In this document: positions 26,197 to 33,544 of the stretch, piece after piece
Numbering within the stretch: the stretch's first letter is position 1
Layout of the letters: every line of letters begins with the position of its first letter
Origin: Ahniella sp.
Lineage (GTDB): Bacteria > Pseudomonadota > Gammaproteobacteria > Xanthomonadales > Ahniellaceae
NCBI GenBank assembly: GCA_016712105.1
Contig: JADJRU010000009.1
Span: 62,001 to 126,000 of the forward strand
DNA length: 64,000 nucleotides
Direction of reading: 5' to 3'
Notes under the pieces: model-generated
Told to the model about the DNA's origin: nothing
Databases searched by the model: none
The model's input: the letters and a program-made list of their open reading frames with translations, nothing else
Position numbers and translations under genes: made by a program

Positions 26197-26619
26197 ATGT
26201 CCAAGACCGCTGCCTACCTCCACCTGCAGCCCGGTGCAACGCTGCCACATATTTCCGCGCCATTACCTTGCCGGATGGTCGTGGTAGTTGATTCAGAGGT
26301 GTCGCCGGAATGGCAGTACAATGTCAGCGGCTGGATTGCGCGATCAGGATGCCTTTACATGATGGCGTGGGGTAGAGAGTGCAGTTCGTGGGACGACTCG
26401 GTGGATATGGCCAACATAGAACAGTTCACGTTCGGTGAAATCCCAGAAGACAAGTTCATCATGACAACGTGGCACGCAAACGACCCGTTGTCAGAGGTGT
26501 TTTGGTATGCCAAGAACAATGCATTTCATCCAACGGTGGAGCTTAAGGGAACCGTCTTGGTTCATATCTCGGCGGAAAACAGAGAGCGCGAACTGTTGGT
26601 GGCATATGCTGAGGCCTAA
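26197..26619 (+). CDS. cassette protein, unknown (YMMAWG type)
   Basis: 140 residues from the ATG at 26197, 3 bp after R' of attC 5. Beginning MSKTAAYLHLQPGATLPHIS, with a central RSGCLYMMAWGRECSSWDDS and MTTWHANDPLSEVFWYAKN. Soluble and acidic. I recognise the pattern as a conserved small family often seen in cassettes, but no function is known to me. The stop lies inside the R'' of attC 6. Confidence 0.6.
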   Translation: MSKTAAYLHLQPGATLPHISAPLPCRMVVVVDSEVSPEWQYNVSGWIARSGCLYMMAWGRECSSWDDSVDMANIEQFTFGEIPEDKFIMTTWHANDPLSEVFWYAKNNAFHPTVELKGTVLVHISAENRERELLVAYAEA

Positions 26620-26715
26620 CCCTTCCTTCGAGGGGACAAACAACGGCGGGTCCGACCTGGGCTCATTGCCTAGGCTGGTGCCGCCGCCGTTTGCCCCTCA
26701 TGTCAAACGCTAAGC
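26614..26715 (+). repeat. attC site 6
   Basis: 102 bp: GCCTAAC (26614-26620), CTTCGAGGGGACAAACAACGG, inner stem, CCGTTTGCCCCTCATGTCAAAC, R' GCTAAGC (26709-26715; second base differs from GTTRRRY). Confidence 0.85.
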
Positions 26716-26718
26716 GAC

Positions 26719-27081
26719 ATGAGAACCGTCTTTGCAATTCTGCTTTTCGCACTTCTTGCTGCGTGTTCGCATTCGTCTAATCGTATGTCTACCAAGCCTG
26801 TTGCGCCCTCACCGCCACTAAACGAATCCAGCTGCCTCGCCGCTGGCGGCAGTTGGGGACTTCACGGCGCAACCGAAGTTTCGGGGCCTTTCTGTGCTCT
26901 ACCAACGACCGATGCCGGCAGTCCCTGTAATGACTACTCGCAATGCCAGGGCGAATGCTTGGCGCCAGCAGGGGCAAAATTCGGCAGCAAGATCACGGGA
27001 ACCTGCGCGCCGTCATACTTCCCGGGTGCATGCTTCACTATGGTGGAACGCGGAGAAGTAGGGCGGCGTGTCTGCAATTAA
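26719..27081 (+). CDS. Cys-rich cassette lipoprotein
   Basis: 120 residues with a lipoprotein signal peptide (TVFAILLFALLAACSH; lipobox LAAC). The mature part is rich in Cys and Gly (ESSCLAAGGSWG, GPFCALP, SPCNDYSQCQGECLAP, GTCAPSYFPGACF), suggesting several disulphides in the periplasm. No named family recognised. It starts 3 bp after attC 6. Confidence 0.65.
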   Translation: MRTVFAILLFALLAACSHSSNRMSTKPVAPSPPLNESSCLAAGGSWGLHGATEVSGPFCALPTTDAGSPCNDYSQCQGECLAPAGAKFGSKITGTCAPSYFPGACFTMVERGEVGRRVCN

Positions 27082-27088
27082 TCATTTC

Positions 27089-27117
27089 GCCTAGCTACGC
27101 GTTCGAGCGGACTAGGC
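27089..27117 (+). repeat. minimal attC-like hairpin
   Basis: 29 bp: GCCTAGC, TACGCGTTCGAGCGG, ACTAGGC. The outer arms pair over 6 bp and the centre resembles an R''-L'' half of a normal attC. Probably a deleted attC. Confidence 0.5.
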
Positions 27118-27130
27118 TTCGGAGGTAGTC

Positions 27131-27526
27131 GTGTTCTCACATGTCTTCGTCGGCGTCAGCGATTTCGAGCGCGCGCTCGTGTTCTACAACCCATTGATGG
27201 ACTCACTAGGCATCGAGGCTCGCTTCTGCGAGAGAAGTCGACCTTGGGCAGGCTGGCAATCCACTACAGGCCCAAGACCTCTCTTCCTTGTTGGCAGGCC
27301 CTATGACCAGCTCGCGCCACAGCCAGGTAACGGCAACATGGTCGCGTTTCTCGCGGAGAGCCGAGCAACCGTCGATCAAGCCTTCAGCGTCGCTCTCGCC
27401 CACGGTGGCACATCCGAAGGTTCACCTGGGTTGAGGCCTGAGTACCACGAACACTACTATGGCGCCTACTTTCGAGACCCCGATGGAAACAAGCTTTGTG
27501 TCGCGTGTCACTCGGCGCCGGGTTGA
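27131..27526 (+). CDS. VOC (glyoxalase/bleomycin-resistance fold) family protein
   Basis: 131 residues from GTG at 27131. Vicinal oxygen chelate fold: MFSHVFVGVSDFERALVFYN at the start and HEHYYGAYFRDPDGNKLCVA near the end, the typical second beta-alpha-beta unit with a metal-ligand Glu/His pattern. Length is normal for a single-domain VOC protein that dimerises. Substrate unknown; detoxification or antibiotic binding are both possible for cassette members. It lies between a minimal attC and attC 8. Confidence 0.82.
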   Translation: MFSHVFVGVSDFERALVFYNPLMDSLGIEARFCERSRPWAGWQSTTGPRPLFLVGRPYDQLAPQPGNGNMVAFLAESRATVDQAFSVALAHGGTSEGSPGLRPEYHEHYYGAYFRDPDGNKLCVACHSAPG

Positions 27527-27550
27527 ATCCTCAGCCTTGCGAGCAATGAC

Positions 27551-27619
27551 GCCCAACCCTTCCATCGAGAGGACCTGCCCCGGCAAGCCGGGTCAAGCCT
27601 CTCATCTCAAACGTTAGGC
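27551..27619 (+). repeat. attC site 8
   Basis: 69 bp: R'' GCCCAAC (27551-27557), CCATCGAGAGGAC, CCCGGCAAGCCGGG inner stem, GCCTCTCATCTCAAAC, R' GTTAGGC (27613-27619). Confidence 0.9.
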
Positions 27620-27634
27620 AGCACCAAAGAACCC

Positions 27635-28126
27635 ATGCCAGCACCTTCTGCCTGCCTTCGTCCCGCCGTTGTTGGCGACCTGCGCGCGATCGTGCGCTTG
27701 CTGGCAGACGATGAGTTGGGGGCTCAGCGCGAGCGGCTGGAGGAGCCTCTGCCCGACTCTTACCTCAGAGCCTTCGAGGCCATCTCGCGGGACCGCAACA
27801 ACGAGCTCCTTGTCGCAGAGGGCCCGGACGGTTTAGCCGTCGCCGTTCTCCAACTGACCTTCACGCCCCACATCACTTACCAGGGCGGCTGGCGGGCCAC
27901 CATTGAGGGGGTCCGTGTCGCCAGAGCCCTTCGCGGCTCGGGGCTCGGTGGCGAGTTGTTGGCATGGGCCATCGAGCGTGCCCGTAGCCGGGGCTGCCAC
28001 CTTGTGCAACTCACCACGGACAAGCAGCGCCCGGAGGCGAGGCGGTTCTATGAATCTCTGGGCTTCGTGGCCTCGCACGAGGGCATGAAGCTTAAGCTCT
28101 CCGCGCCGGCCGGAGGTGCTGCCTAA
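27635..28126 (+). CDS. GNAT family N-acetyltransferase
   Basis: 163 residues from ATG at 27635. GNAT fold with the acetyl-CoA site VARALRGSGLGGELLAWAIE (RxxGxG variant) and the C-terminal RRFYESLGF motif. It moves an acetyl group from acetyl-CoA to an amine; the substrate cannot be read from sequence. GNATs are frequent integron cassettes, including aminoglycoside-modifying ones, but I see no AAC signature here. The stop is within attC 9 R''. Confidence 0.88.
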   Translation: MPAPSACLRPAVVGDLRAIVRLLADDELGAQRERLEEPLPDSYLRAFEAISRDRNNELLVAEGPDGLAVAVLQLTFTPHITYQGGWRATIEGVRVARALRGSGLGGELLAWAIERARSRGCHLVQLTTDKQRPEARRFYESLGFVASHEGMKLKLSAPAGGAA

Positions 28127-28234
28127 CCCGTCGGTCGAGGCGACATGCAACGGCATGGCCCCGCGAGGCGCCGTTGTGTATTCTGCGCCTCGCGGGGCCA
28201 TGCCGTTGCATGCGCCTCACCTCCAACGTTAGCC
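28123..28234 (+). repeat. attC site 9
   Basis: 112 bp: GCCTAAC (28123-28129), GGTCGAGGCG, long stem GCAACGGCATGGCCCCGCGA with its complement, CGCCTCACCTCCAAC, R' GTTAGCC (28228-28234). Confidence 0.88.
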
Positions 28235-28275
28235 CTCAGGGGCGAGAGTTCTGGCTTATCAAGAGAGATTAAGCA

Positions 28276-28923
28276 ATGGCTTCGAAAACCGCACAATTTG
28301 GTGTCATCGCAGTGTTGCTCGCCTCAGCAGGTGCAGCGTTCTCAGGCAGCGGGGAAGTCGCCGCTCTGTCGATTGAAGCAAACAAAGCGATCGTCCGGAA
28401 CCTGTTCAAGGCGCTGAATGAAGGCGACCTTGCAACACGGAATCAATTGGTCGATCCCAGGCAAGCGTTTCACTCGGCAACTGAAGACAGGCAGGGAACG
28501 GGCGATCCAAAGAAGACTCTCCGTGAAGCCTGCTCGATGTGCGCTAGCCTGAATCCGCGCGAGATCACTATCGACTTCATGATGGCCGAGGGCGATCTAG
28601 TGACCGTCCGATCTACTTGGCGGGGCAAGTACACCGACGTCATCCGCGACGTGCCTATCTCAGGCAAAGGTGTCGTCGTCCATTATACGAATATCTATAG
28701 AATTGCTAACGGTCGTATCGTCGAGAACTGGGCAGCCTACGACAGGCTCCATCTATTGGAGCAATTGGGGTTTACCGTGGCTCCCCCGACCCTAACAGTC
28801 CAGCCAAGTAGCGTGATAGATGTCGGCGCAGAGGCTAACTATGCAATCAACCCGACGCCGGAACCGGACCTTCGCTCAAACCGGGCAATACTGCCGGCGC
28901 GGGTTATTGCGGCGTTAGGCTGA
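28276..28923 (+). CDS. SnoaL-like secreted protein with attC-encoded tail
   Basis: 215 residues from ATG at 28276. An N-terminal signal peptide (FGVIAVLLASAGAAFSG) is followed by a SnoaL/ester-cyclase-like domain: NKAIVRNLFKALNEGDLATR, EITIDFMMAEGDLVTVRSTW, the GKGVVVHYTNIYRIANGRIV signature and NWAAYDRLHLLEQLG. The family binds small ligands or acts as polyketide cyclase; catalysis is not certain here. The last 30 residues are encoded by attC 10, because no stop occurs before it; the ORF ends one codon after R'. Confidence 0.8.
   Translation: MASKTAQFGVIAVLLASAGAAFSGSGEVAALSIEANKAIVRNLFKALNEGDLATRNQLVDPRQAFHSATEDRQGTGDPKKTLREACSMCASLNPREITIDFMMAEGDLVTVRSTWRGKYTDVIRDVPISGKGVVVHYTNIYRIANGRIVENWAAYDRLHLLEQLGFTVAPPTLTVQPSSVIDVGAEANYAINPTPEPDLRSNRAILPARVIAALG
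28833..28920 (+). repeat. attC site 10 (inside ORF)
   Basis: 88 bp: R'' GGCTAAC (28833-28839), TGCAATCAACCCGACGCCGG, inner part, CCGGCGCGGGTTATTGCG, R' GTTAGGC (28914-28920). It overlaps the 3' end of the SnoaL-like gene in frame. Confidence 0.8.
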
Positions 28924-28929
28924 CCTGTG

Positions 28930-28958
28930 TTGCGCATCGCGCAACGACCGGCTACAGT
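28930..28958 (+). promoter_or_regulatory. higBA promoter with palindromic operator
   Basis: TTGCGC (28930-28935), a 17-bp spacer and TACAGT (28953-28958), 6 bp before the higB ATG. The -35 is part of a perfect palindrome TTGCGC-ATC-GCGCAA (28930-28944), the position expected for HigA autorepression. Toxin-antitoxin cassettes usually carry their own promoter. Confidence 0.6.
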
Positions 28959-28963
28959 AGGCC

Positions 28964-29240
28964 ATGATCAAGTCGCTCCGGCACAAGGGCCTTGCCAAGC
29001 TCTACGAGAGTGGCGTTACCTCGGGCGTCAGGCGGCTCACGTTAAGCGGCTTCGGCTGCAGCTCGCAGCCTTGGACACTGCCAAGTGATTGACGACTTGA
29101 GCATCCCGGGATTCGGTCTGCATCCACTCAAGGGCAAACTGAAAGGGCGTTGGTCTATCTTGGTCAACGGCAATTGGCGTCTAACCTTCGAGTTCAAGGA
29201 CGGGCACGTCTACGTTCTCGACTATGAGGACTATCACTAA
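28964..29240 (+). pseudogene. higB: HigB toxin, frameshifted as sequenced
   Basis: RelE/HigB-type mRNA-cleaving toxin gene. The start MIKSLRHKGLAKLYESG and the end KGRWSILVNGNWRLTFEF...YVLDYEDYH are textbook HigB, but in different frames. Restoring one base near 29029 (GGCGTC-AGGCGG) and one near 29086 (GCCAAG-TGATTG) gives a continuous protein of about 92 residues with KRLRLQLAALDTAK in the middle. Both positions would be a doubled base in relatives. The TAA overlaps the higA ATG by one base. If the frameshifts are genuine, the toxin is dead while its antitoxin persists. Confidence 0.85.
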
Positions 29241-29533
29241 TGAGCATGCACAACCCGCCCCATCCGGGTGAGTTCATCACCGGTGTTTACCTTGAGCCCA
29301 ACGGCATCAGTGGGCGCGAGCTCGCTTCCAAGCTTGACGTTGCGGCTTCCACTCTGAGCCGCGTACTTAACGGGTCCAGTCGCATCACGCCAGAGATGGC
29401 CTTGCGCTTGTCCAAGACGTTGGGTCGCACGCCGGAAAGTTGGCTTTCCATGCAGGACAGTTACGACCTCTGGGTTGCTCGCAAGACCGTCAATCTCAAG
29501 CGGGTTGCCAAGCTCGAAGTGCGGGCAGCCTAA
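29240..29533 (+). CDS. higA: HigA family antitoxin
   Basis: 97 residues, XRE-type helix-turn-helix antitoxin of the HigA family: NPPHPGEFITGVYLEPNGIS at the start, recognition region LASKLDVAASTLSRVLNGSS, then the family signature LRLSKTLGRTPESWLSMQDS. It neutralises HigB and represses the operon through the palindrome at 28930-28944. It overlaps higB by one base, and its stop lies within the R'' of the next attC. Confidence 0.92.
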   Translation: MSMHNPPHPGEFITGVYLEPNGISGRELASKLDVAASTLSRVLNGSSRITPEMALRLSKTLGRTPESWLSMQDSYDLWVARKTVNLKRVAKLEVRAA

Positions 29534-29626
29534 CCACTCGCTAAAGCGGATTGGAATCGCAGGGAAACCGATGCATCCCTTCCAAAGGACTACGCGTGTG
29601 AAGTCACTATTCCGCTCGCGTAAGCC
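29528..29626 (+). repeat. attC site 11
   Basis: R'' GCCTAAC (29528-29534), CTCGCTAAAGCGGA, loop, TCCGCTCGC, GTAAGC core. The weak R' overlaps the R'' of the next attC, so there is no cassette body between sites 11 and 12. Confidence 0.6.
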
Positions 29627-29692
29627 TAACCCTTCAATCGAGAGGACGTCACCCGGCAAGCCGGGCGCCGCCTCTCACCTCAAACATTAGGC
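29624..29692 (+). repeat. attC site 12
   Basis: 69 bp: GCCTAAC (29624-29630), CAATCGAGAGGACG, CCCGGCAAGCCGGG inner stem, GCCTCTCACCTCAAAC, R' ATTAGGC (29686-29692; first base deviates). Closely related to attC 8. Confidence 0.82.
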
Positions 29693-29697
29693 CTCAG

Positions 29698-30207
29698 ATG
29701 TCACGCGCACTGGCTCTTGTCGCGCTTCTACCGATCGTTCATGCCTCGACCGGCACTTTCGAGTCCGCAGAGACGAAGGACGATCAAAGAACGCTGACAA
29801 TCACAAGAACCAATGGTCAAGAAAGTGAAGCGCCCAGAATTCCAGAGCAAGTAGGTTTCGAGAAGCCGGCAATCGCACGAGACAAGAGCCATGTGGGTTG
29901 GCTGGCACTGCATCCGGGTTGCTGCACTTCTTACCCGATACCACTTACTTTGGTCATCCAAGGGACAGATGGTCGTCTGCGACGCTTCAGTGGTTCCCAG
30001 GCGATCTTCGGCTGGTGCTTCACACCAGATGCAAGGTCCGTGGCATACAGGCAGGAGGCGCCGCACGGCCCTACTGCACAGACATACGAGCTCCGCAGCA
30101 TCTCCAGCGGAAGATTGATCAGGCGATTTGTTCGAAGCTGGGACTACCAAGCCCAAGAGCTAAGTTCCGCGAAGTTGCCATCCTGGGCGGTCTGCGCTGC
30201 AGACTGA
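29698..30207 (+). CDS. secreted cassette protein, unknown
   Basis: 169 residues from ATG at 29698. An N-terminal hydrophobic stretch (RALALVALLPIVHAST) looks like a signal peptide. The mature part is hydrophilic with CCTSYPIPLTLVIQGTDGRL and FGWCFTPDARSVAYRQ, a pattern like a single beta-propeller blade. No named family. It starts 5 bp after attC 12. Confidence 0.6.
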   Translation: MSRALALVALLPIVHASTGTFESAETKDDQRTLTITRTNGQESEAPRIPEQVGFEKPAIARDKSHVGWLALHPGCCTSYPIPLTLVIQGTDGRLRRFSGSQAIFGWCFTPDARSVAYRQEAPHGPTAQTYELRSISSGRLIRRFVRSWDYQAQELSSAKLPSWAVCAAD

Positions 30208-30208
30208 G

Positions 30209-30334
30209 GCCTAACCCTTCGGTCAAGCCGACGGCCATCGGCATAGCACTTGGCCCGCGAAGCGTTGGTGCATATCATCCGCTTCGCGGGCCAAGTGCTA
30301 TGCCGCTGTCCGCGCGTTACCTAAAACGTTAGGT
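30209..30334 (+). repeat. attC site 13 (long)
   Basis: 126 bp: GCCTAAC (30209-30215), GGTCAAGCCGACGG, long stem CATAGCACTTGGCCCGCGAA with its complement, CCGCGCGTTACCTAAAAC, R' GTTAGGT (30328-30334). Confidence 0.88.
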
Positions 30335-30340
30335 GCCACT

Positions 30341-30664
30341 ATGGGTGCAGATGCGCAGGTTATCGGTATTGGAAAGTACACGGCTTCGATTGCTTCGGCT
30401 CTGGAGTACGGTCCGGACGGCTGCTCCGACATCGAGGAAGGAGCAGTAGTTGTCACCAATGTATTTCTGGCCTGCACAACCACTGCTAGCCGAGCGCTAG
30501 CGCAGGCATTCGGTGTCGACCTGTTGGAGTTCGGAAGGCACCATCTTGATCCGCAGAGCGCGAAGCTGGGTGAACTCAGCTCTCTCTTCAATGAAGCGGA
30601 GATTTCATCGTTCCTGAATCTGCGGGCTGCAGGGTTTTCGTTCTACTTCATTCCCAACGCGTGA
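30341..30664 (+). CDS. conserved cassette protein, unknown
   Basis: 107 residues from ATG at 30341. Beginning MGADAQVIGIGKYTASIASA; a central TTASRALAQAFGVDLLEFGR and end LNLRAAGFSFYFIPNA. Soluble. I recognise the overall pattern from other cassette arrays, but no function is known. It begins 6 bp after attC 13. Confidence 0.6.
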   Translation: MGADAQVIGIGKYTASIASALEYGPDGCSDIEEGAVVVTNVFLACTTTASRALAQAFGVDLLEFGRHHLDPQSAKLGELSSLFNEAEISSFLNLRAAGFSFYFIPNA

Positions 30665-30676
30665 GCCACAAGTGGC

Positions 30677-30710
30677 GCCTAACTATGCGTTCGGCGGCCG
30701 ATGGAGGCGA
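30677..30710 (+). repeat. partial attC (left half only)
   Basis: R'' GCCTAAC (30677-30683) followed by TATGCGTTCGGCGGCCGATG. No R' core is found before the next gene, so this is a truncated site. Confidence 0.5.
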
Positions 30711-30770
30711 CGATGCAATCGGTCTTCCTCTACCGCCGTGTCATGATCGAGACAGACGTGGCGGCCACTC

Positions 30771-31928
30771 ATGAATAGTATTCCGAATTTCCGGCTTCTA
30801 GTCGCCGTGTTGGCATTCACTTTCCTCAGCGGGTGTGCGAAACCCGCGGTGCAGGAGCCCGCCGTCTCCCTGGTGGCCGATGCGCAGATCAAACCTCGGG
30901 TGGAGGCGCTTCACCCGCGACTTCTCGCCCAGCCCCGCAAGATCCGCACGCTCGAAGGCCAAACGAGCTATCCGTTTGCCGCGTCGTTCTCGCCCGACGG
31001 CCGGCGGGTGCTTACGGGGAGCAGTGACAAGACGGCGCGGCTATGGGATGCCGACGCAAGTTCCAAGACGTACGGCAAGGTGCTCTGCACTCTCCAAGGG
31101 CACACTGAATCGGTGTCTGTCGCATCGTTCTCTCCCGACGGCCTGCGGGTGGTCACAGGAGGCATGGACAACACCGCACGCGTGTGGGACGCCGACCCGA
31201 ACTCCCAAACTTACGGCAAGCTGCTCCTCACGCTCAGGGCACACAGAATGGGTGTATGCCGCGTCATTCTCCCCGACGGCCGGCGGGTGGTCACGGGTAG
31301 CCGCGACAGCACCGCCCGTCTGTGGGATGCTGACCCAAGCTCCAAGACGTACGGCCAGCAGCTGCGCACGCTCCAGGGGCACACGTTCCCGGTACTTGTC
31401 GCGTCGTTCTCTCCCGACGGCCGGCGCATCCTTACGGCGAGCAATGACAGCACGGCCCGCCTTTGGGATGCCGACTCACAGTCGGCCACATTCGGGCAGG
31501 AACTCCCGCGCATTGACGTCGGGAAGCGCACGGTGCTTGCAGCATCGATGTCGCCCGACGGCCGATGGCTGCTCACCGCGCCCGGTGACAACACCGCCCG
31601 CCTCTGGGATGCCGACCCAAACTCAATGACTTACGGCATGCCGCTTCGTGCGCTCAAAGGGCACACGGGCTGGGTCCGGGCCGCGTCGTTTTCGCTCGAC
31701 GGCCGGTGGATGCTCACGGCGGCCGATGACGGGACTGCCAGGCTGTGGGAGGCCGACCCACAGTCGGCCAACTTCGGGTCAGAAGTCTCTCGATTCGATG
31801 CCGGACAACCGATCACCGCGGCGGCGTTCAGCGCCGATGGCCGTCTAGTTGTGCTGGGCGCTGGCACGTGGGACACCGACCCCACCAAGAGTCGCGGTGA
31901 GGTGCAGATCTGGCAAGTGGCGGAGTGA
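30771..31928 (+). CDS. WD40-repeat lipoprotein (cassette)
   Basis: 385 residues. Lipoprotein signal peptide with lipobox FLSGCAKP, then about seven WD40-like repeats, each with SFSPDGRR, LTGSSDKTARLWDAD and a TYGK linker. It forms a beta-propeller, probably in the periplasm or outer membrane, for protein contacts. In repeat 3 the expected ASFSPDGR is replaced by MGVCRVILPDGR: 31223-31273 reads out of phase relative to the other repeats (two bases lost, then one lost), so the frame is restored. Repeats are nearly identical at DNA level, showing recent internal duplication. Large for a cassette gene. Confidence 0.82.
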   Translation: MNSIPNFRLLVAVLAFTFLSGCAKPAVQEPAVSLVADAQIKPRVEALHPRLLAQPRKIRTLEGQTSYPFAASFSPDGRRVLTGSSDKTARLWDADASSKTYGKVLCTLQGHTESVSVASFSPDGLRVVTGGMDNTARVWDADPNSQTYGKLLLTLRAHRMGVCRVILPDGRRVVTGSRDSTARLWDADPSSKTYGQQLRTLQGHTFPVLVASFSPDGRRILTASNDSTARLWDADSQSATFGQELPRIDVGKRTVLAASMSPDGRWLLTAPGDNTARLWDADPNSMTYGMPLRALKGHTGWVRAASFSLDGRWMLTAADDGTARLWEADPQSANFGSEVSRFDAGQPITAAAFSADGRLVVLGAGTWDTDPTKSRGEVQIWQVAE

Positions 31929-31990
31929 ATCGCAGTGACCCGCTCAGCTGCTTGGAATTCTGACGGGACCGACGCACTAGAATGCGACGG

Positions 31991-32061
31991 GGAAAAGAGG
32001 ACATTCCACTTTGTGGTGCCCGAGGCGGGCTTCGGCGGAAAAGTTGAATGTCCCCTTTTCC
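31991..32061. repeat. REP-like long hairpin
   Basis: Arms 31991-32012 (GGAAAAGAGGACATTCCACT...) and 32040-32061 are inverted repeats with 20 of 22 matches. The GGGGACATTC / GAATGTCCCC type resembles hairpins associated with REP-type Y1 transposases. It lies in the 280-bp gene-free stretch between the WD40 gene and the next lipoprotein; the remainder holds nothing I can identify. Confidence 0.55.
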
Positions 32062-32208
32062 TCCGCAGGACGTGCCGCTCTTCCGCATCCAGCGGCACAA
32101 GCAGGCCGAACCAGGCGCTGCAGCAGACCGGGGCCGCACTTTTGCTTCGCGCGAGTCATTGTCGCTCCAGCGGCCCCGGCTGCTGAGCGGGGTCGTTGGC
32201 GTACAACC

Positions 32209-32616
32209 TTGAAACTTCGAGTCACTCTCCTTTCAGCCATTCTCGCCTGCGCTGCATGCGCGCCATCCACGGTCGGGTTTCGCAAGCAGCTTCTACAGAT
32301 CGCGGGCGACGCCGCGCTGGATTGCGGCTCCGTTCCACTCTCGCAACCTGCCGGGTCTTCGGCGGCATGTGCCACCGAAGCCCTTGCGTCCGGCAAGCCC
32401 TACTTTGTCGCGTTTCAAGTTCGGGGCATCGACTCTCAGATCTGGCATGGCCTCGCGCTCGGCAGCGATGGTCGGTCGCGAATCGTGCGCTTCGACTCCG
32501 CCCCAAGCGGAGGTCATGGATTGTTTGCACGTCCTCGCGTTGCAGTAGAGCCATGTTCTTCTCCCACGCTCCCGGAGCAATCCGGCGGGCCGGTTGAGTG
32601 CGGGGTCGGGCTCTAA
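32209..32616 (+). CDS. cassette lipoprotein, unknown
   Basis: 135 residues from TTG at 32209. Lipoprotein signal LKLRVTLLSAILACAACAP with lipobox CAAC. The mature part has KQLLQIAGDAALDCGSVPLS and GKPYFVAFQVRGIDSQIWHG. Four Cys in the mature chain suggest disulphides. The TTG start is chosen because upstream codons add no signal-peptide character. The stop runs into a degenerate attC. Confidence 0.55.
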   Translation: MKLRVTLLSAILACAACAPSTVGFRKQLLQIAGDAALDCGSVPLSQPAGSSAACATEALASGKPYFVAFQVRGIDSQIWHGLALGSDGRSRIVRFDSAPSGGHGLFARPRVAVEPCSSPTLPEQSGGPVECGVGL

Positions 32617-32690
32617 CTATGTGTTCAAGCCGACCGCCGAACAGGTTTCGCGTATCATCCACACACCGTCGCGCGGCGGCGGCTTAACAC
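32610..32690 (+). repeat. degenerate attC
   Basis: GCTCTAAC (R''-like), TGTTCAAGCCGACCGCCG and a partner CGGCGGCGGCTTAACAC. The stem arms pair, but no GTTRRRY core follows, so the site is probably inactive. Confidence 0.5.
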
Positions 32691-32728
32691 TCACAAATCA
32701 ACCCCATTGCCCTATCGGAGATCGCGGA

Positions 32729-33109
32729 ATGACGCGCCAATTGATCAGTTCTGGTTCCACCTTCGAGGCAGAGATCGGTTACAGCCGCGCTGTTCGCCAG
32801 GATCCCTGGGTCTTCGTGTCCGGCACCACAGGCTTTGACTACTCGAGCATGACGATCTCTGACAGCCTGGAGGACCAAACCGACCAGTGCCTGAAGAACA
32901 TCGAAGGCGCCTTGAAGGCGGCGGACGCTTCACTTGCAGACGTTGTCCGCGTCACCTACGTCCTGCCGGTGGCCTCTGATTTTCCAAAGTGCTGGCCTGT
33001 GCTCAAGAGGTACTTCGGCGACATCCGCCCCGCAGCGATGATGATCTCCGCCGGATTGGCCGATCCTCGAATGAAGATCGAAATCGAAGTTACCGCGCTG
33101 AAGCGATAG
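32729..33109 (+). CDS. RidA/YjgF family protein
   Basis: 126 residues from ATG at 32729 with a GGAG ribosome site 8 bp upstream. RidA fold: ISSGSTFEAEIGYSRAVRQD, VFVSGTTGFDYSS, DQTDQCLKNIEGALKAADAS and the end MKIEIEVTALKR. RidA proteins are trimers that hydrolyse reactive enamine/imine intermediates. The Arg of the usual RPxR substrate motif region is present as DIRPAAMM. Subgroup and substrate are not clear. Within the array between a degenerate and a minimal attC. Confidence 0.88.
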   Translation: MTRQLISSGSTFEAEIGYSRAVRQDPWVFVSGTTGFDYSSMTISDSLEDQTDQCLKNIEGALKAADASLADVVRVTYVLPVASDFPKCWPVLKRYFGDIRPAAMMISAGLADPRMKIEIEVTALKR

Positions 33110-33122
33110 CGGGCGTGGTGAT

Positions 33123-33160
33123 GCCTAAACCCTCGCTCAAGCAGAGCTCGAACCTTAGGC
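33123..33160 (+). repeat. minimal attC-like hairpin
   Basis: 38 bp: GCCTAAA, CCCTCGCTCAAGCAGAGCTC, CTTAGGC (33154-33160). Outer arms pair over 6 bp. A shortened attC. Confidence 0.5.
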
Positions 33161-33203
33161 CGATTTCCATGTTCGTCGCACTCGGCAAGTTAAAGGGTCA
33201 AGA

Positions 33204-33470
33204 ATGCGAAAGCTCGTCTGGCTTGTAGCCCTTGCCATTCCGCCTTGGATCGCCTCGGAGCTTGAAGCGCCCAAGTGGGTTCTGCTCATTTCAGTGGCCC
33301 CTTTTTTTCTGCTTGCGATGAGCATGGGCAATCACGAGGAGGACCTGCTCGGGGACGCATCGCCGACTTTCCGCAGGTTTACTCTGCCCCTCGTTGCAAT
33401 CGGCGGCGTCGCCTTGGTGTATCTGGTTTATTCGATGTGGCGAGTCTTCTTCCCGAGTGCGAGTGCATGA
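33204..33470 (+). CDS. small membrane protein (cassette)
   Basis: 88 residues from ATG at 33204. Three hydrophobic stretches: LVWLVALAIPPWIA, WVLLISVAPFFLLAMSM and LPLVAIGGVALVYLVYSM, so a small polytopic inner-membrane protein. No family recognised. Last gene of the first cassette run; its stop overlaps the start of the tail repeat. Confidence 0.6.
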   Translation: MRKLVWLVALAIPPWIASELEAPKWVLLISVAPFFLLAMSMGNHEEDLLGDASPTFRRFTLPLVAIGGVALVYLVYSMWRVFFPSASA

Positions 33471-33544
33471 GCGCCTTAACAATGCGAGCGTTGCTTGGCG
33501 GCCCGATTTGCGGTCACGTTCTCGCACTGCACGCCATCACGGCG
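33471..33544 (+). repeat. array tail 1 (copy of tail 2)
   Basis: 74 bp identical to 43227-43300 except for three substitutions. Begins GCGCCTTAACAATGCGAGCG and ends CGCCATCACGGCG. It contains R''-like GCCTTAAC and the pairing arms GCGAGCGT / ACGTTCTCGC. In copy 2 it overlaps the stop codon of the chromosomal lipoprotein gene at the array end. Confidence 0.75.
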
